A DNA stretch of 12,810 nt from Selenomonadaceae bacterium UBA2897 (GCA_002350105.1 DEDT01000055.1:26692-39501), one strand, 5' to 3'. Shown: positions 1 through 7,164, counted from the stretch's first letter. Numbers and translations are program-made. The notes: generated from the letters alone by a model not told the origin.

Positions 1-2735
1 CTGATCTCGACGAACGGCTCCTTGACGAGCTCGTTCAGCCACGGGATGTTGCGCGTGACCGTGCCGGAGCACCAATGCTCGGCAATACCGGAGCTCGTGA
101 GTACGTACGGGAACTCGTCCGGCTTGCCGATCTTTTGCATGCCGTCGTCGACGCGCGGATAGACGCAGCACGGGTTGTACTGGGCGTTGTCGTTCTGATG
201 CAGCGCGTTCTTCGTCGGGCTCTCCACCGGCTCGTAGAACTCGGGCAGCGGGCCGTCCACCGGCGTGCTGGAATGGTCGCGGGACGTGCCATCCGGATTC
301 TTGTCCGTATAGTTGGCTGCGAAGAGGCGACCGATGCCCTCTCCGTTCATGCGGAACGGCTTCTGGCCGTCCGGCGTATCCGGGCCGGCCTTGCGGTTGC
401 CGACATCCGGCACATCGTAGCCATCCCACTCGCCCTTCTCGGCATCCCACCAGACGAGCTTCTTGTCGGGGTCGATCGGCTGGCCATTTTCGTCACAGGA
501 GGCGCGGTTGTAGAGCATGTGGATGTTGTCCGGCCAGCACCATGCATAGTGCGGATAGATACCGCGGTCGCCGTTATCATCCTGCTCGCGGCGCTGCGGC
601 AGGGACTCACCGCCACCGTAGACACCGGCGTAAATCCACATGCCGCTATTCGTCGTGCCGTCCGCCTTGATCTCGCGGATGCCGTTTAAGAGCTTGCCCG
701 TCGTGAGGTCGTAACCATTGACCTCTTTGAGGATATCCTCGACCGTGTGGTCGTCGGAATAGTTCCAGGTCATGAACTTGATTGGCTCGTCCTTCGGATC
801 CGTGGAGTCCTTATAGAGCTCGACGATGCGGCGCCAGAGCTGGTTGCAAATCCAGTAATCCGGCTTGGAATCGCCCAAGGGATCCGGGCCCTCCTGCCGC
901 CACTGCACGAGGCGCATGGAGTTCGTGATCGTGCCACGGCGCTCGAGGTAGGAGCAGGCCGGCAGGAAGATGACCTCCGTCGGGATGTCCGCCGGTTTCT
1001 CGCCCGGCTTGTTCCAGAACTCCGCCGTCTCGTTGATGAAGATATCCTGACAGATCAGGGAATCGAGCTTCTTCAAGCCGTTCTGCACGACGGAGAGGTT
1101 CGCGTTCGTGACGGCCGGGTTCTGGCCCGTCACATAGATGCACTTCACCGTGCCCTTGTTCGCCTCATCAAACATGCCGTAGATGGAGTCGTTGTGGTGG
1201 CTGTTGCGGATGGGGAGGAACTTCATGCCGAAGTCGTTCTCGGCCGTCGCATGCTCGCCATACCACGCGAGCAGCGTATTGCGCAGGAACTTCGAGCGGA
1301 ACGTGCCGCTCTTCTCTTCCCATTTCTTGAACGTATCCGTCTTCTCCGTCGGATAATCGAGATAGCCGGGCAGGCAGTTGAACTCGATGGCGAAATCCGT
1401 CGAGGCCTGCACGTTCGGCTGCCCGCGCATGGCGTCGATGCCCGTACCTGCACGACCCACGTTGCCCATGAGGAGCTGCAGGATGGTGAAGCAGCGGATG
1501 TTCTCCACGCCGACCGTATGCTGCGTCATGCCCAGGGCATACATGAAGACGGCCGGGCGCACGCTGCTGAAGAGCTCGGCAGCTGCCTTGATCTCCTCGG
1601 CGGGGATGCCCGTGATGTTCGAGGCCATCTCGAAGGTATAGCGGCTGTAGTGCTCCTTCATCACGCTCAGCACCGTGTGCGGCGCGAAGATGTCCGTCGC
1701 CTTCTGTGGCTTGCCATCGGCGCCGAGGTCATAGCCCCAGGTCGTCATATCATAGGAGCGCGTCGCCTCGTTGTAGCCCGAGAACAGGCCGTCCTGGAAC
1801 CCGAAGTCCGGACGCAGCAGGCAGAACGCATTCGTATTGCGGCGCAGGTAGTTCTCGTCAAATTTCTTGTTCTGGATAATATAATTGATGATTGCTCCGA
1901 GGAAGACGATATCCGTGCCAGGACGAATCTGAATAAATTTATCGGCGATTTTCGAGGTACGTGTGTAACGCATATCGACATGGACGATTTTCGCGCCATT
2001 CTCCTTGGCCTTCATGACATTCTTGAGGCCCATCGGATGGCACTCGGCGAGGTTCGATCCCTCGACCCATATGAGCTTCGCATCGCGGAGATTCATCCAG
2101 GAGCCCGTCATGGCACCACGGCCGAAGGCTGCGCCCATGGCCGGTGGCGTCGTCGCATGGCAGACACGCGTCTGGTTATCCGTATAGACGGCGCCGAGGC
2201 CGCGCGTCATCTTGATGAGCTGGTAGCACTCCTCATTGTTGACCTGGGAGCCGCCGATGAAGGCGATGGCGTCCGTGCGGTTCGTGCGCACCTCGCGACC
2301 GTCGATGTTCTCGGTAGCGCGCCAGTTCTCATCGCGTGCCTTCTTGAAGGCATGAGCTGCCTTGTCGATGGCCTCATCCCAGGAGATCTCCTCCCAGTGG
2401 TCGCTGCCCGGTGCACGGTACAGCGGCTTCGTCGCACGCTCTTTGGAGTTTGGTACCTGGCCGTAGCCGAGGCCCTTGGAGCAGAGGGCGCCGCGGTTGA
2501 TCGGACTGTCCGGGTCGCCTTCGAGGTTGATGAGCTTGCCGTCCTTCACAGAGCCGACGACACCGCAGCCGCAGGCACAGAAGTGGCAGATCGAGGTAAA
2601 TTCTTTCGCACCCTTGAGTTTGAACTCTTTGGCTGCTGCTTTGACTTTGGGCATGTCGACACCCAGGCTGGCCAGTGCGGCGCCGATGCTGGCGATACCG
2701 GTGGCCTTCAGGAATGCGCGTCTGCTTAAATCCAT
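1..2735 (-). CDS. fdnG: Formate dehydrogenase-N type alpha subunit, Tat-exported, Cys form (3' end cut by window)
   Basis: This is the molybdopterin (Mo or W) catalytic subunit that oxidises formate to CO2 on the outer face of the cytoplasmic membrane and passes electrons to an Fe-S beta subunit. The frame is open for 911 codons and leaves the window; E. coli FdnG has 1015 residues, so roughly 100 C-terminal residues are missing. A twin-arginine signal is visible at residues 4-10 (SRRAFLK) followed by a hydrophobic stretch (about 13-26). The N-terminal [4Fe-4S] motif is Cys50, Cys53, Cys57 and Cys85, followed by Lys87. The active-site segment DNQTRVCHATTPPAM has Cys192 (codon TGC, 2160-2162) then His193; E. 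coli FdnG has selenocysteine at this place. No in-frame TGA occurs. The start is fixed by AAGGAGGAG six bases before the ATG and by the Tat signal. Beta and gamma subunit genes are expected beyond the left edge (inference). The family call is very safe; the exact subclass is less so. Confidence 0.95.
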   Translation of the reverse strand, partial: MDLSRRAFLKATGIASIGAALASLGVDMPKVKAAAKEFKLKGAKEFTSICHFCACGCGVVGSVKDGKLINLEGDPDSPINRGALCSKGLGYGQVPNSKERATKPLYRAPGSDHWEEISWDEAIDKAAHAFKKARDENWRATENIDGREVRTNRTDAIAFIGGSQVNNEECYQLIKMTRGLGAVYTDNQTRVCHATTPPAMGAAFGRGAMTGSWMNLRDAKLIWVEGSNLAECHPMGLKNVMKAKENGAKIVHVDMRYTRTSKIADKFIQIRPGTDIVFLGAIINYIIQNKKFDENYLRRNTNAFCLLRPDFGFQDGLFSGYNEATRSYDMTTWGYDLGADGKPQKATDIFAPHTVLSVMKEHYSRYTFEMASNITGIPAEEIKAAAELFSSVRPAVFMYALGMTQHTVGVENIRCFTILQLLMGNVGRAGTGIDAMRGQPNVQASTDFAIEFNCLPGYLDYPTEKTDTFKKWEEKSGTFRSKFLRNTLLAWYGEHATAENDFGMKFLPIRNSHHNDSIYGMFDEANKGTVKCIYVTGQNPAVTNANLSVVQNGLKKLDSLICQDIFINETAEFWNKPGEKPADIPTEVIFLPACSYLERRGTITNSMRLVQWRQEGPDPLGDSKPDYWICNQLWRRIVELYKDSTDPKDEPIKFMTWNYSDDHTVEDILKEVNGYDLTTGKLLNGIREIKADGTTNSGMWIYAGVYGGGESLPQRREQDDNGDRGIYPHYAWCWPDNIHMLYNRASCDENGQPIDPDKKLVWWDAEKGEWDGYDVPDVGNRKAGPDTPDGQKPFRMNGEGIGRLFAANYTDKNPDGTSRDHSSTPVDGPLPEFYEPVESPTKNALHQNDNAQYNPCCVYPRVDDGMQKIGKPDEFPYVLTSSGIAEHWCSGTVTRNIPWLNELVKEPFVEI

Positions 2736-2772
2736 CAAAGTCTCCTCCTTCAAATAATACCAATATATAGAA

Positions 2773-2788
2773 CTGGGGCAATCCCCAG
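2773..2788 (-). repeat. Perfect 6-bp hairpin in the formate dehydrogenase leader
   Basis: CTGGGG and CCCCAG are separated by a 4-base loop, 38 bases upstream of the formate dehydrogenase start. With one bulged base the stem extends by GAA/TTC to nine pairs. On the mRNA strand it is followed by TTCTATATATTGG, which is AT-rich but not a clean U-tract. It could be a weak attenuator, a stability hairpin or a protein-binding dyad; the sequence does not decide between these. Confidence 0.5.
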
Positions 2789-2822
2789 ATTCATGCAAAG
2801 TAAACAAGCCAGGCGCAACCGG

Positions 2823-2870
2823 ACTCCCTCCGCCTCGCGTCGCTCGGCACCTCCCTCAATGGAGAGAGGC
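2823..2870. repeat. GC-rich palindromic intergenic element, possibly a dispersed repeat
   Basis: The core is an 8-bp hairpin at 2850-2869 (CCTCCCTC, loop AATG, GAGAGAGG, with one G-U pair on the RNA strand). Next to it is an imperfect stem around GCCTCGCGTCGCTCGGC, and a second CTCCCTC copy lies at about 2824-2830 that could compete for the same partner. The base composition differs sharply from the AT-rich DNA on both sides. This architecture resembles small palindromic repeats scattered between genes in gut Firmicutes, but only one copy is in the window, so that identity is an inference. Confidence 0.45.
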
Positions 2871-2886
2871 AATAGGCATCTCAGCC

Positions 2887-2904
2887 AAACGATAGGTTTC
2901 GTTT
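2887..2904. promoter_or_regulatory. Operator-like inverted repeat AAACGA-N6-TCGTTT
   Basis: The two 6-base arms are perfect complements around a 6-base spacer, as in a dimeric repressor site. On the minus strand the right arm overlaps TATAAA (2902-2907), a possible -10 box for the formate dehydrogenase gene about 150 bases further on. No convincing -35 box lies 17 bases upstream; that space is a T-run. A regulator binding here would occlude or activate this weak promoter. No known regulator consensus is recognised. Confidence 0.4.
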
Positions 2905-2916
2905 ATACTGCCGATT

Positions 2917-2949
2917 GAAAAAAAGTATCGTTAAATTTTACTTTTTTTC
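2917..2949. repeat. 11-bp perfect inverted repeat spanning the fdhD stop codon
   Basis: GAAAAAAAGTA (2917-2927) and TACTTTTTTTC (2939-2949) are exact complements around an 11-base spacer. On the minus strand the first arm is the last three fdhD codons with part of the TAA stop; the second arm is a T-rich run downstream. The stem is almost all A-U with no GC core, so it would be a poor intrinsic terminator, although its 7-T run could slow polymerase. Confidence 0.5.
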
Positions 2950-3753
2950 GGGCAGGGCGAGCACGATGCGCTTGGGATGCGTGTAGACGCAGAAACTGCC
3001 GGGCGCCATGCGCGCACAAAGCGTGATGCCAAGCTTCTCGGCCAGTGCCAGCGAGAGCGTCGTGGGCACGGACTTCGCAGCTACGGCGGCAATGCCCATG
3101 CGACCGAGCTTCAGCATCATCTCCGACGAGCAGCGCCCGCTGAACACGATGATCTTGTCCGTGATGTCCACGTGACGCCTGAGGCACCAGCCGTAAAGCT
3201 TGTCGAAGACGTTATGGCGGCCGATGTCCTCGCGGAACACGAGGATTTTGCGGCGCTGCTGGTCGTAGACGACGCCGCTGTGCACGCCGTTCGTCTTCTC
3301 ATGCGTGGCCGCCAGCGTGCCGAGCAGGTAGTCCGCCGTATCGAGGATATCCTGCGCCATGAAGCGCACATCCCGCGGCCGCTCGAAGATCTTCTCCGGC
3401 TCGCAGTCGAGGATCTGTCGTGCATGGTAGTAGCGCGGATTGTTGGCTGCCTCGGCGGCAAAGGCCTGAGCTTCCGCCGTCGTCTCCACATCAGCCTTCA
3501 GCGTCTCCTCGTCGATGGCGAGGCGCGTGATGTCGTCCACCGTGCGTATCCTGCCCATCTGCGCGAGAATACCCACGACGAGATCCTTATGGTCGCCCGG
3601 CGAGCAGAAGGCCGTAGTGAGGAATGTGCCGTTCAGCGTGATATCGAGGTAGACTTCCTTCGACGTGAACTTCTGCGCGTCCTCGAAAGCTCCCTTCCCC
3701 GCCACATATCGCCTGACCGGATACGTGATCAGTTCCTCATCCCGTGCCTGCAT
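2938..3753 (-). CDS. fdhD: FdhD-like formate dehydrogenase accessory sulfurtransferase, CxxC absent
   Basis: FdhD receives sulfur from a cysteine desulfurase and transfers it to the molybdenum cofactor of formate dehydrogenase, which the enzyme needs for activity. The 271-residue product has the family's recognisable C-terminal half: a segment NGVHSGVVYD near residue 155, REDIGRHNVFDKLYGW (174-189), FSGRCSSEMMLKLGRMG (204-220), KSVPTTLSLALAEKLGITL (227-245) and a final FCVYTHP. The canonical CxxC motif (Cys121/Cys124 in E. coli) is not present; the corresponding stretch has only Cys117 (ILDCEPEKI). The other cysteines are 50, 190, 208, 246 and 255. The start has AGGAGG seven bases upstream. 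The gene lies just upstream of its presumed client enzyme in the same direction and has its own promoter at 3793-3821. Family membership is solid; sulfur transfer by the usual mechanism is uncertain because of the missing motif. Confidence 0.9.
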   Translation of the reverse strand: MQARDEELITYPVRRYVAGKGAFEDAQKFTSKEVYLDITLNGTFLTTAFCSPGDHKDLVVGILAQMGRIRTVDDITRLAIDEETLKADVETTAEAQAFAAEAANNPRYYHARQILDCEPEKIFERPRDVRFMAQDILDTADYLLGTLAATHEKTNGVHSGVVYDQQRRKILVFREDIGRHNVFDKLYGWCLRRHVDITDKIIVFSGRCSSEMMLKLGRMGIAAVAAKSVPTTLSLALAEKLGITLCARMAPGSFCVYTHPKRIVLALPEKK

Positions 3754-3792
3754 ACTGCTGCCTCCTATTTGCTCTCATTTACGGTCAAGGCC

Positions 3793-3821
3793 ATTATAGC
3801 CCAGCCCCCAGCCGATTGCAA
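3793..3821 (-). promoter_or_regulatory. Sigma-A-like promoter of fdhD
   Basis: A perfect TATAAT (3793-3798) is preceded by TTGCAA (3816-3821) with a 17-base spacer. It lies 39 bases upstream of the fdhD start codon and downstream of the glyS terminator, so fdhD very probably begins its own transcription unit. The -35 box matches the TTGACA consensus at four of six positions. Confidence 0.7.
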
Positions 3822-3838
3822 ACGCCACCAAACACGCG

Positions 3839-3850
3839 CTGTGTCCACAG
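3839..3850. promoter_or_regulatory. Short palindrome CTGTGTCCACAG upstream of the fdhD promoter
   Basis: Two 5-base arms (CTGTG/CACAG) flank a 2-base centre. The centre lies about 58 bases upstream of the predicted fdhD transcription start, a distance compatible with an activator site. A 12-base palindrome can arise by chance, and no specific regulator consensus is matched. Confidence 0.3.
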
Positions 3851-3905
3851 ATAAGTTAAATTTATGTTATGATAGCACCTTAGGTTTCCGTCAACTTAGA
3901 GCAAG

Positions 3906-3949
3906 AAAAAAGAGCACCCATCGGTGTACATGTCACCGAACGGATACTC
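3906..3949 (-). terminator. Intrinsic terminator of glyQS
   Basis: On the RNA strand GAGTATCC pairs with GGGTGCTC (8 pairs including two G-U). After a small internal loop, TCGGTG pairs with CACCGA around a 7-base loop. The stem is followed directly by six U residues (A-run 3906-3911 on the plus strand). It starts about 26 bases after the glyS stop codon and separates glyQS from fdhD. Confidence 0.88.
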
Positions 3950-3974
3950 TGATCATTTTCTTATGCTGTTATTT

Positions 3975-6035
3975 TTACGCCGTGACGAGCTGCGTGAAGT
4001 CGGCGATCTCGTGGATGAGGTCGTTGACGGACTTCAGCAGGGCCAGTCGATTGTTTTTAACCTTTTCATCCTTGGCCATGACCATGACGCCGTCGAAGAA
4101 GGCGTTGATGGGCGCCGAGAGCTGCGTCAGTGCCTCGAGGGCACCGGCGTAGTCGTGGGCGGCCGTGAGGCTGGCGAGCTGGCCTTGGGCCTGATCGTAG
4201 GCCTGATGGAGCTTTTTCTCCTCGTCCTGCTCGAAGAGGGCGGCGTCGATGTCGCTGCTCTTCGCCTTGGCCGCGAGGCTCACGACGCGGCAGAGGGCCT
4301 GGATGTCCGCAAGATGGGCCTCGCCCTCGGTGAACGCTGCCACCGCCTTAGCGCGCAGCATGACCGCGTAGACGTCATCCGCCTGCGTGAGCACGGCATC
4401 GGCCACATCGTAGCGGATGCCCGCATCGCTGAGCACGTTCTTCAGGCGCAGGCCGAGGAAGTCGGCCACCGCCTGCTGCACTTTGGCCTGTTTATCCGCA
4501 TCCGCGATGCCATAGAGCGCCAGCGCCTTGTCGACGATCTTGCGGATGGAGACGCTGCATTGCGCCTCGATGAGCATGTTGACGAGGCCGAGGGCCTGAC
4601 GGCGCAGGCCGAATGGATCCTGGGAGCCCGTCGGGATCTTGCCGATGCTGAACATGCCCACGAGGGTGTCCAGTTTATCCGCGAGGCTCACGACACGGCC
4701 CGCCGGGCTCTGTGGCAGCACATCGCCCGCGAAGCGCGGCTCGTAATGCTCGTCAATGGCCACGGCCACCTTCTCGCACTCGCCGTCGAGGCGCGCATAC
4801 TCACGGCCCATGATGCCCTGCAGCTCGGTGAACTCCGTGACCATGCCCGTCACGAGGTCGGCCTTGCAGAGGAACGCCGCGCGCTTCGCATGCTTGCGCG
4901 TCTTCTCATCCGCGTCTACGAGGTCGCAGATGAAGTCGGCCAGCGCGACGAGGCGCTCGGATTTCTCGTACATCGTGCCGAGGCCCTGCTGGAACACGAC
5001 GGTCTTCAGCTTGTCGCGGTGCTCGGCGAGGCTCTTCTTGCGGTCTTCATCGAAGAAGAACTGTGCATCGGCGAGGCGGGCGCGCAGCACGCGCTCGTTG
5101 CCGTGCTGCACCGTCTCCAGATGCTCCTTGCTGCCGTTGCGCACGGTGATGAAGAGCGGCAGTAGCTTGCCATCCTTGTCCTTGACCGGGAAGTAGCGCT
5201 GATGGTCGCGCATTGGCGTGATGACCGCCTCCGGCGGCAGCTGGAGATATTTCTCCTCGAAATGGCCGCAGAGCGCCGTCGGATACTCGACGAGGTAGAC
5301 GACCTCTTCCAACAAATCCTCGTTGACCTCGACCTCGCCGCCGTTCTCGCGGGCCACGGCCGCGATCTGCTCGCGGATCATCTGCTCGCGGCGCTGCTGG
5401 TCAGCGATGACGTACTGCTCCTCGCAGGCTTTCTCGTAGCTGTCGGCATCGGAAATCTCGAAATCACCCTGGGAGAGGTAGCGATGGCCGCGGGACGTGC
5501 GGCCGGACTTCACCTCGGCCACCTCGAACGGGATGACCTCTTTATCGTAGAGGGCCACGAGCCAGCGCAGCGGGCGGATGAACTTGAAGTCGAGATCAGC
5601 CCAGCGCATGTTGTTCGGGAAGCTCAGGCCACAGATGAGCTCCGGCAGCAGCGTCTCGAGGAGCTTCGCCGTCGGCTGGCCGGCCTCGTGCACCTCGGCG
5701 TAGACGTAGCCGTCCTTCTGCACGAGTTCTTCCGGTTTCACGCCCTGGCCGCGGGCAAAGCCCTGGCAGGCCTTGGTCGGCTTGCCTTCGGCATCGAAGG
5801 CGACCTTGATGGACGGGCCGCGCTTCTCGCTCTCGACATCGTCCTGCTTCTCCGCGAGCCCCTTGACGAGCAGTGCCGTGCGGCGCGGCGTGCCGATGGT
5901 GCGCACATTTTCATAGACGAGGCGGTTCTCCTTGAAGGCCGCCTCCGCTTTCTCCTGCAGCTGTTTGAGGATGCCCGGCATCACATGCGCGGGGACCTCC
6001 TCCGTACCGATTTCCAGTAATAAGTCCTTGCTCAT
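3975..6035 (-). CDS. glyS: Glycyl-tRNA synthetase beta subunit
   Basis: This is the tRNA-binding beta subunit of the bacterial alpha2beta2 glycyl-tRNA synthetase, which works in the cytosol with the catalytic alpha subunit to charge tRNA-Gly. The product is 686 residues, normal for the family. Recognisable segments are the N-terminal LLLEIGTEEVPA, the IGTPRRTALLV stretch near residue 50, RGPSIKVAFD, MRDHQRYFPV near residue 280, and FTELQGIMGREYA with DPFGLRRQALG in the second half. The start codon overlaps the glyQ stop as ATGA, and its ribosome-binding site (AAGGGGGAG) lies inside the last glyQ codons, so translation is probably coupled to give matched subunit amounts. Expression is governed by the T-box leader upstream of glyQ, and an intrinsic terminator follows the stop. 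Nothing is truncated or unusual. Confidence 0.97.
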   Translation of the reverse strand: MSKDLLLEIGTEEVPAHVMPGILKQLQEKAEAAFKENRLVYENVRTIGTPRRTALLVKGLAEKQDDVESEKRGPSIKVAFDAEGKPTKACQGFARGQGVKPEELVQKDGYVYAEVHEAGQPTAKLLETLLPELICGLSFPNNMRWADLDFKFIRPLRWLVALYDKEVIPFEVAEVKSGRTSRGHRYLSQGDFEISDADSYEKACEEQYVIADQQRREQMIREQIAAVARENGGEVEVNEDLLEEVVYLVEYPTALCGHFEEKYLQLPPEAVITPMRDHQRYFPVKDKDGKLLPLFITVRNGSKEHLETVQHGNERVLRARLADAQFFFDEDRKKSLAEHRDKLKTVVFQQGLGTMYEKSERLVALADFICDLVDADEKTRKHAKRAAFLCKADLVTGMVTEFTELQGIMGREYARLDGECEKVAVAIDEHYEPRFAGDVLPQSPAGRVVSLADKLDTLVGMFSIGKIPTGSQDPFGLRRQALGLVNMLIEAQCSVSIRKIVDKALALYGIADADKQAKVQQAVADFLGLRLKNVLSDAGIRYDVADAVLTQADDVYAVMLRAKAVAAFTEGEAHLADIQALCRVVSLAAKAKSSDIDAALFEQDEEKKLHQAYDQAQGQLASLTAAHDYAGALEALTQLSAPINAFFDGVMVMAKDEKVKNNRLALLKSVNDLIHEIADFTQLVTA

Positions 6036-6913
6036 GCTTTCTCCCCCTTGTGCAGCATCGGATAACCGAGTTTCTCACGCTGTGCCAGATAGCACTCCGC
6101 GCACAGGCGCGCCAGCTTGCGCACGCGGCCGATAAAGGCGGCGCGCTGCGAGACGCTGATGGCGCCGCGGGCATCGAGCAGGTTGAAGGTATGCGAGCAT
6201 TTCAGCACGTAGTCATAGGCCGGATGCACATAGCCCTCGCCGATGACGCGCACGGCCTCGGCCTCGTACTTGTCGAAGAGCTCGAAGAGCATCTTCTCGT
6301 CCGAGAGGTCAAAGGAGTACGTGGACTGCTCGAACTCGTTCTGATGGAAGATATCGCCGTAGGTGTAGAAATCATTCCACTGCAGATCGTAGACGTTCTC
6401 GACGCCCTGAATATACATGGCGAGGCGCTCCAGGCCGTACGTGATCTCCGAAGCCACGGGCTTGATGTCCTGCGAGCCGACCTGCTGGAAATACGTGAAC
6501 TGCGTGATCTCCATGCCGTCGAGCCAGACCTCCCAGCCGAGGCCCCAGGCACCCAGCGTCGGAGACTCCCAGTTGTCCTCGACGAAGCGCACGTCGTGCT
6601 CCTGCAGGTTGATACCGAGGCGCTCCAGCGAAGCGAGATAGAGCTCCTGGATGTTGTTCGGCGACGGCTTCATGATGACCTGGAACTGATGATGCTGATA
6701 GAGGCGGTTCGGGTTATCGCCGTAGCGGCCATCGGCCGGGCGGCGCGACGGCTCGACGTAGGCGACGTGCCACGGCTCCGGACCGAGCACGCGCAGGAAC
6801 GTATGCGGATTCATCGTGCCAGCGCCCTTCTCTACATCGTAGGGCTCTGCCAGGATGCAGCCCTGCTCAGCCCAAAACTTCTGCAGGGTCAGGACGATTT
6901 CCTGAAAGTTCAT
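6032..6913 (-). CDS. glyQ: Glycyl-tRNA synthetase alpha subunit
   Basis: This is the catalytic (class II) subunit of the alpha2beta2 glycyl-tRNA synthetase: it activates glycine with ATP and transfers it to tRNA-Gly together with GlyS. The 293-residue product begins MNFQEIVLTLQKFWAEQGC. It carries the highly conserved block EPSRRPADGRYGDNPNR followed by QHHQFQVIMKPSP (about residues 65-95), then TLGAWGLGWEVWLDGMEITQFTYFQQ and the ITYGLERLAMY block near residue 190. The start at 6913 is chosen because AGGAG lies eight bases upstream and the family N-terminus aligns there; the frame stays open upstream to 7060, but that part is the T-box leader. Transcription starts at the promoter at 7165-7193 and is conditional on uncharged tRNA-Gly. 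Confidence 0.97.
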   Translation of the reverse strand: MNFQEIVLTLQKFWAEQGCILAEPYDVEKGAGTMNPHTFLRVLGPEPWHVAYVEPSRRPADGRYGDNPNRLYQHHQFQVIMKPSPNNIQELYLASLERLGINLQEHDVRFVEDNWESPTLGAWGLGWEVWLDGMEITQFTYFQQVGSQDIKPVASEITYGLERLAMYIQGVENVYDLQWNDFYTYGDIFHQNEFEQSTYSFDLSDEKMLFELFDKYEAEAVRVIGEGYVHPAYDYVLKCSHTFNLLDARGAISVSQRAAFIGRVRKLARLCAECYLAQREKLGYPMLHKGEKA

Positions 6914-6954
6914 GTAGACAGCTCCTTTGCTGATACCAGATGTGTTACAGAAAC

Positions 6955-7002
6955 AAAAAGTCTCGTTCCTGCAACGAAAACGATCGTTACAGGGACGAGA
7001 CT
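6955..7002 (-). terminator. Regulated intrinsic terminator of the glyQS T-box
   Basis: Arms 6986-7002 and 6959-6975 form a 17-position stem with one C-A mismatch and one G-U pair around a 10-base loop, followed by five U residues. It lies 42 bases upstream of the glyQ start. With tRNA-Gly charged this should end transcription; uncharged tRNA would favour the competing antiterminator. It is also the only terminator seen downstream of ftsH. Confidence 0.93.
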
Positions 7003-7159
7003 TGTCAAGACAAATTCCGCGGTTCCACCCTGATTGACTGCCAGTGGCAGCCCACCTCAACGTATAGAATTACGCTCCAAAGTGCCTTTCGCGCACACCG
7101 CCCGGCTCACACCATCCCGGACTCGCTGGCTTCGGCGCTACTCTTCTTTTTCATAGCTG
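6955..7159 (-). promoter_or_regulatory. Glycine T-box riboswitch leader of glyQS
   Basis: The leader senses uncharged tRNA-Gly and allows read-through into glyQS when glycine charging is low. It carries the T-box core GGGTGGAACCGCGG (about 7016-7030), whose UGGA bulge would pair with a UCCA acceptor end, as expected for tRNA-Gly with discriminator U. Stem I shows the S-turn element AAGAGTAG, a GCGC/GCGC helix and an apical AGCGAG/GGTGTGAG region (7101-7127). A glycine codon GGC followed by A lies opposite the S-turn (7084-7086), and an AAAG/CTTT helix lies just below it. A short stem III (CTGCC/GGCAG, 7038-7050) follows. CAGGG (7028-7032) can pair with CCCTG (6990-6994), which lies in the terminator's 5' arm, so antiterminator and terminator exclude each other. 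Boundaries are approximate. Confidence 0.95.
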
Positions 7160-7164
7160 TCCCA

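Noticed and set aside
2160..2162. Selenocysteine codon and downstream SECIS element expected in this family
   Set aside because: The codon is TGC, so no recoding signal is needed; none was inferred.
747..2729. Very long plus-strand open frame (660 codons), with a further 204-codon frame at 75-689, opposite the formate dehydrogenase gene
   Set aside because: It runs in exact codon register antisense to a clearly homologous gene. Its openness is explained by that gene hardly using TTA, CTA and TCA codons, which would be stops on the other strand. Its product is low-complexity (Arg, Ala, Leu, Val, Asp) and resembles no family.
2818..2885. Possible TPP-type riboswitch upstream of the formate dehydrogenase gene (GGCTGAGATGCC and GCGGAGGGA resemble its conserved ends)
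   Set aside because: The central CCTGATCTGG-TAAT block is missing and the function does not fit; the resemblance is probably chance.
2938..3753. fdhD as a degraded pseudogene because of the missing CxxC
   Set aside because: The frame is intact over a normal length, with a strong ribosome site, a promoter and well-preserved family motifs elsewhere.
6914..7060. N-terminal extension of glyQ to 7060
   Set aside because: The extra 49 codons lie in the T-box core and terminator. The family N-terminus and a good ribosome site fix the start at 6913.
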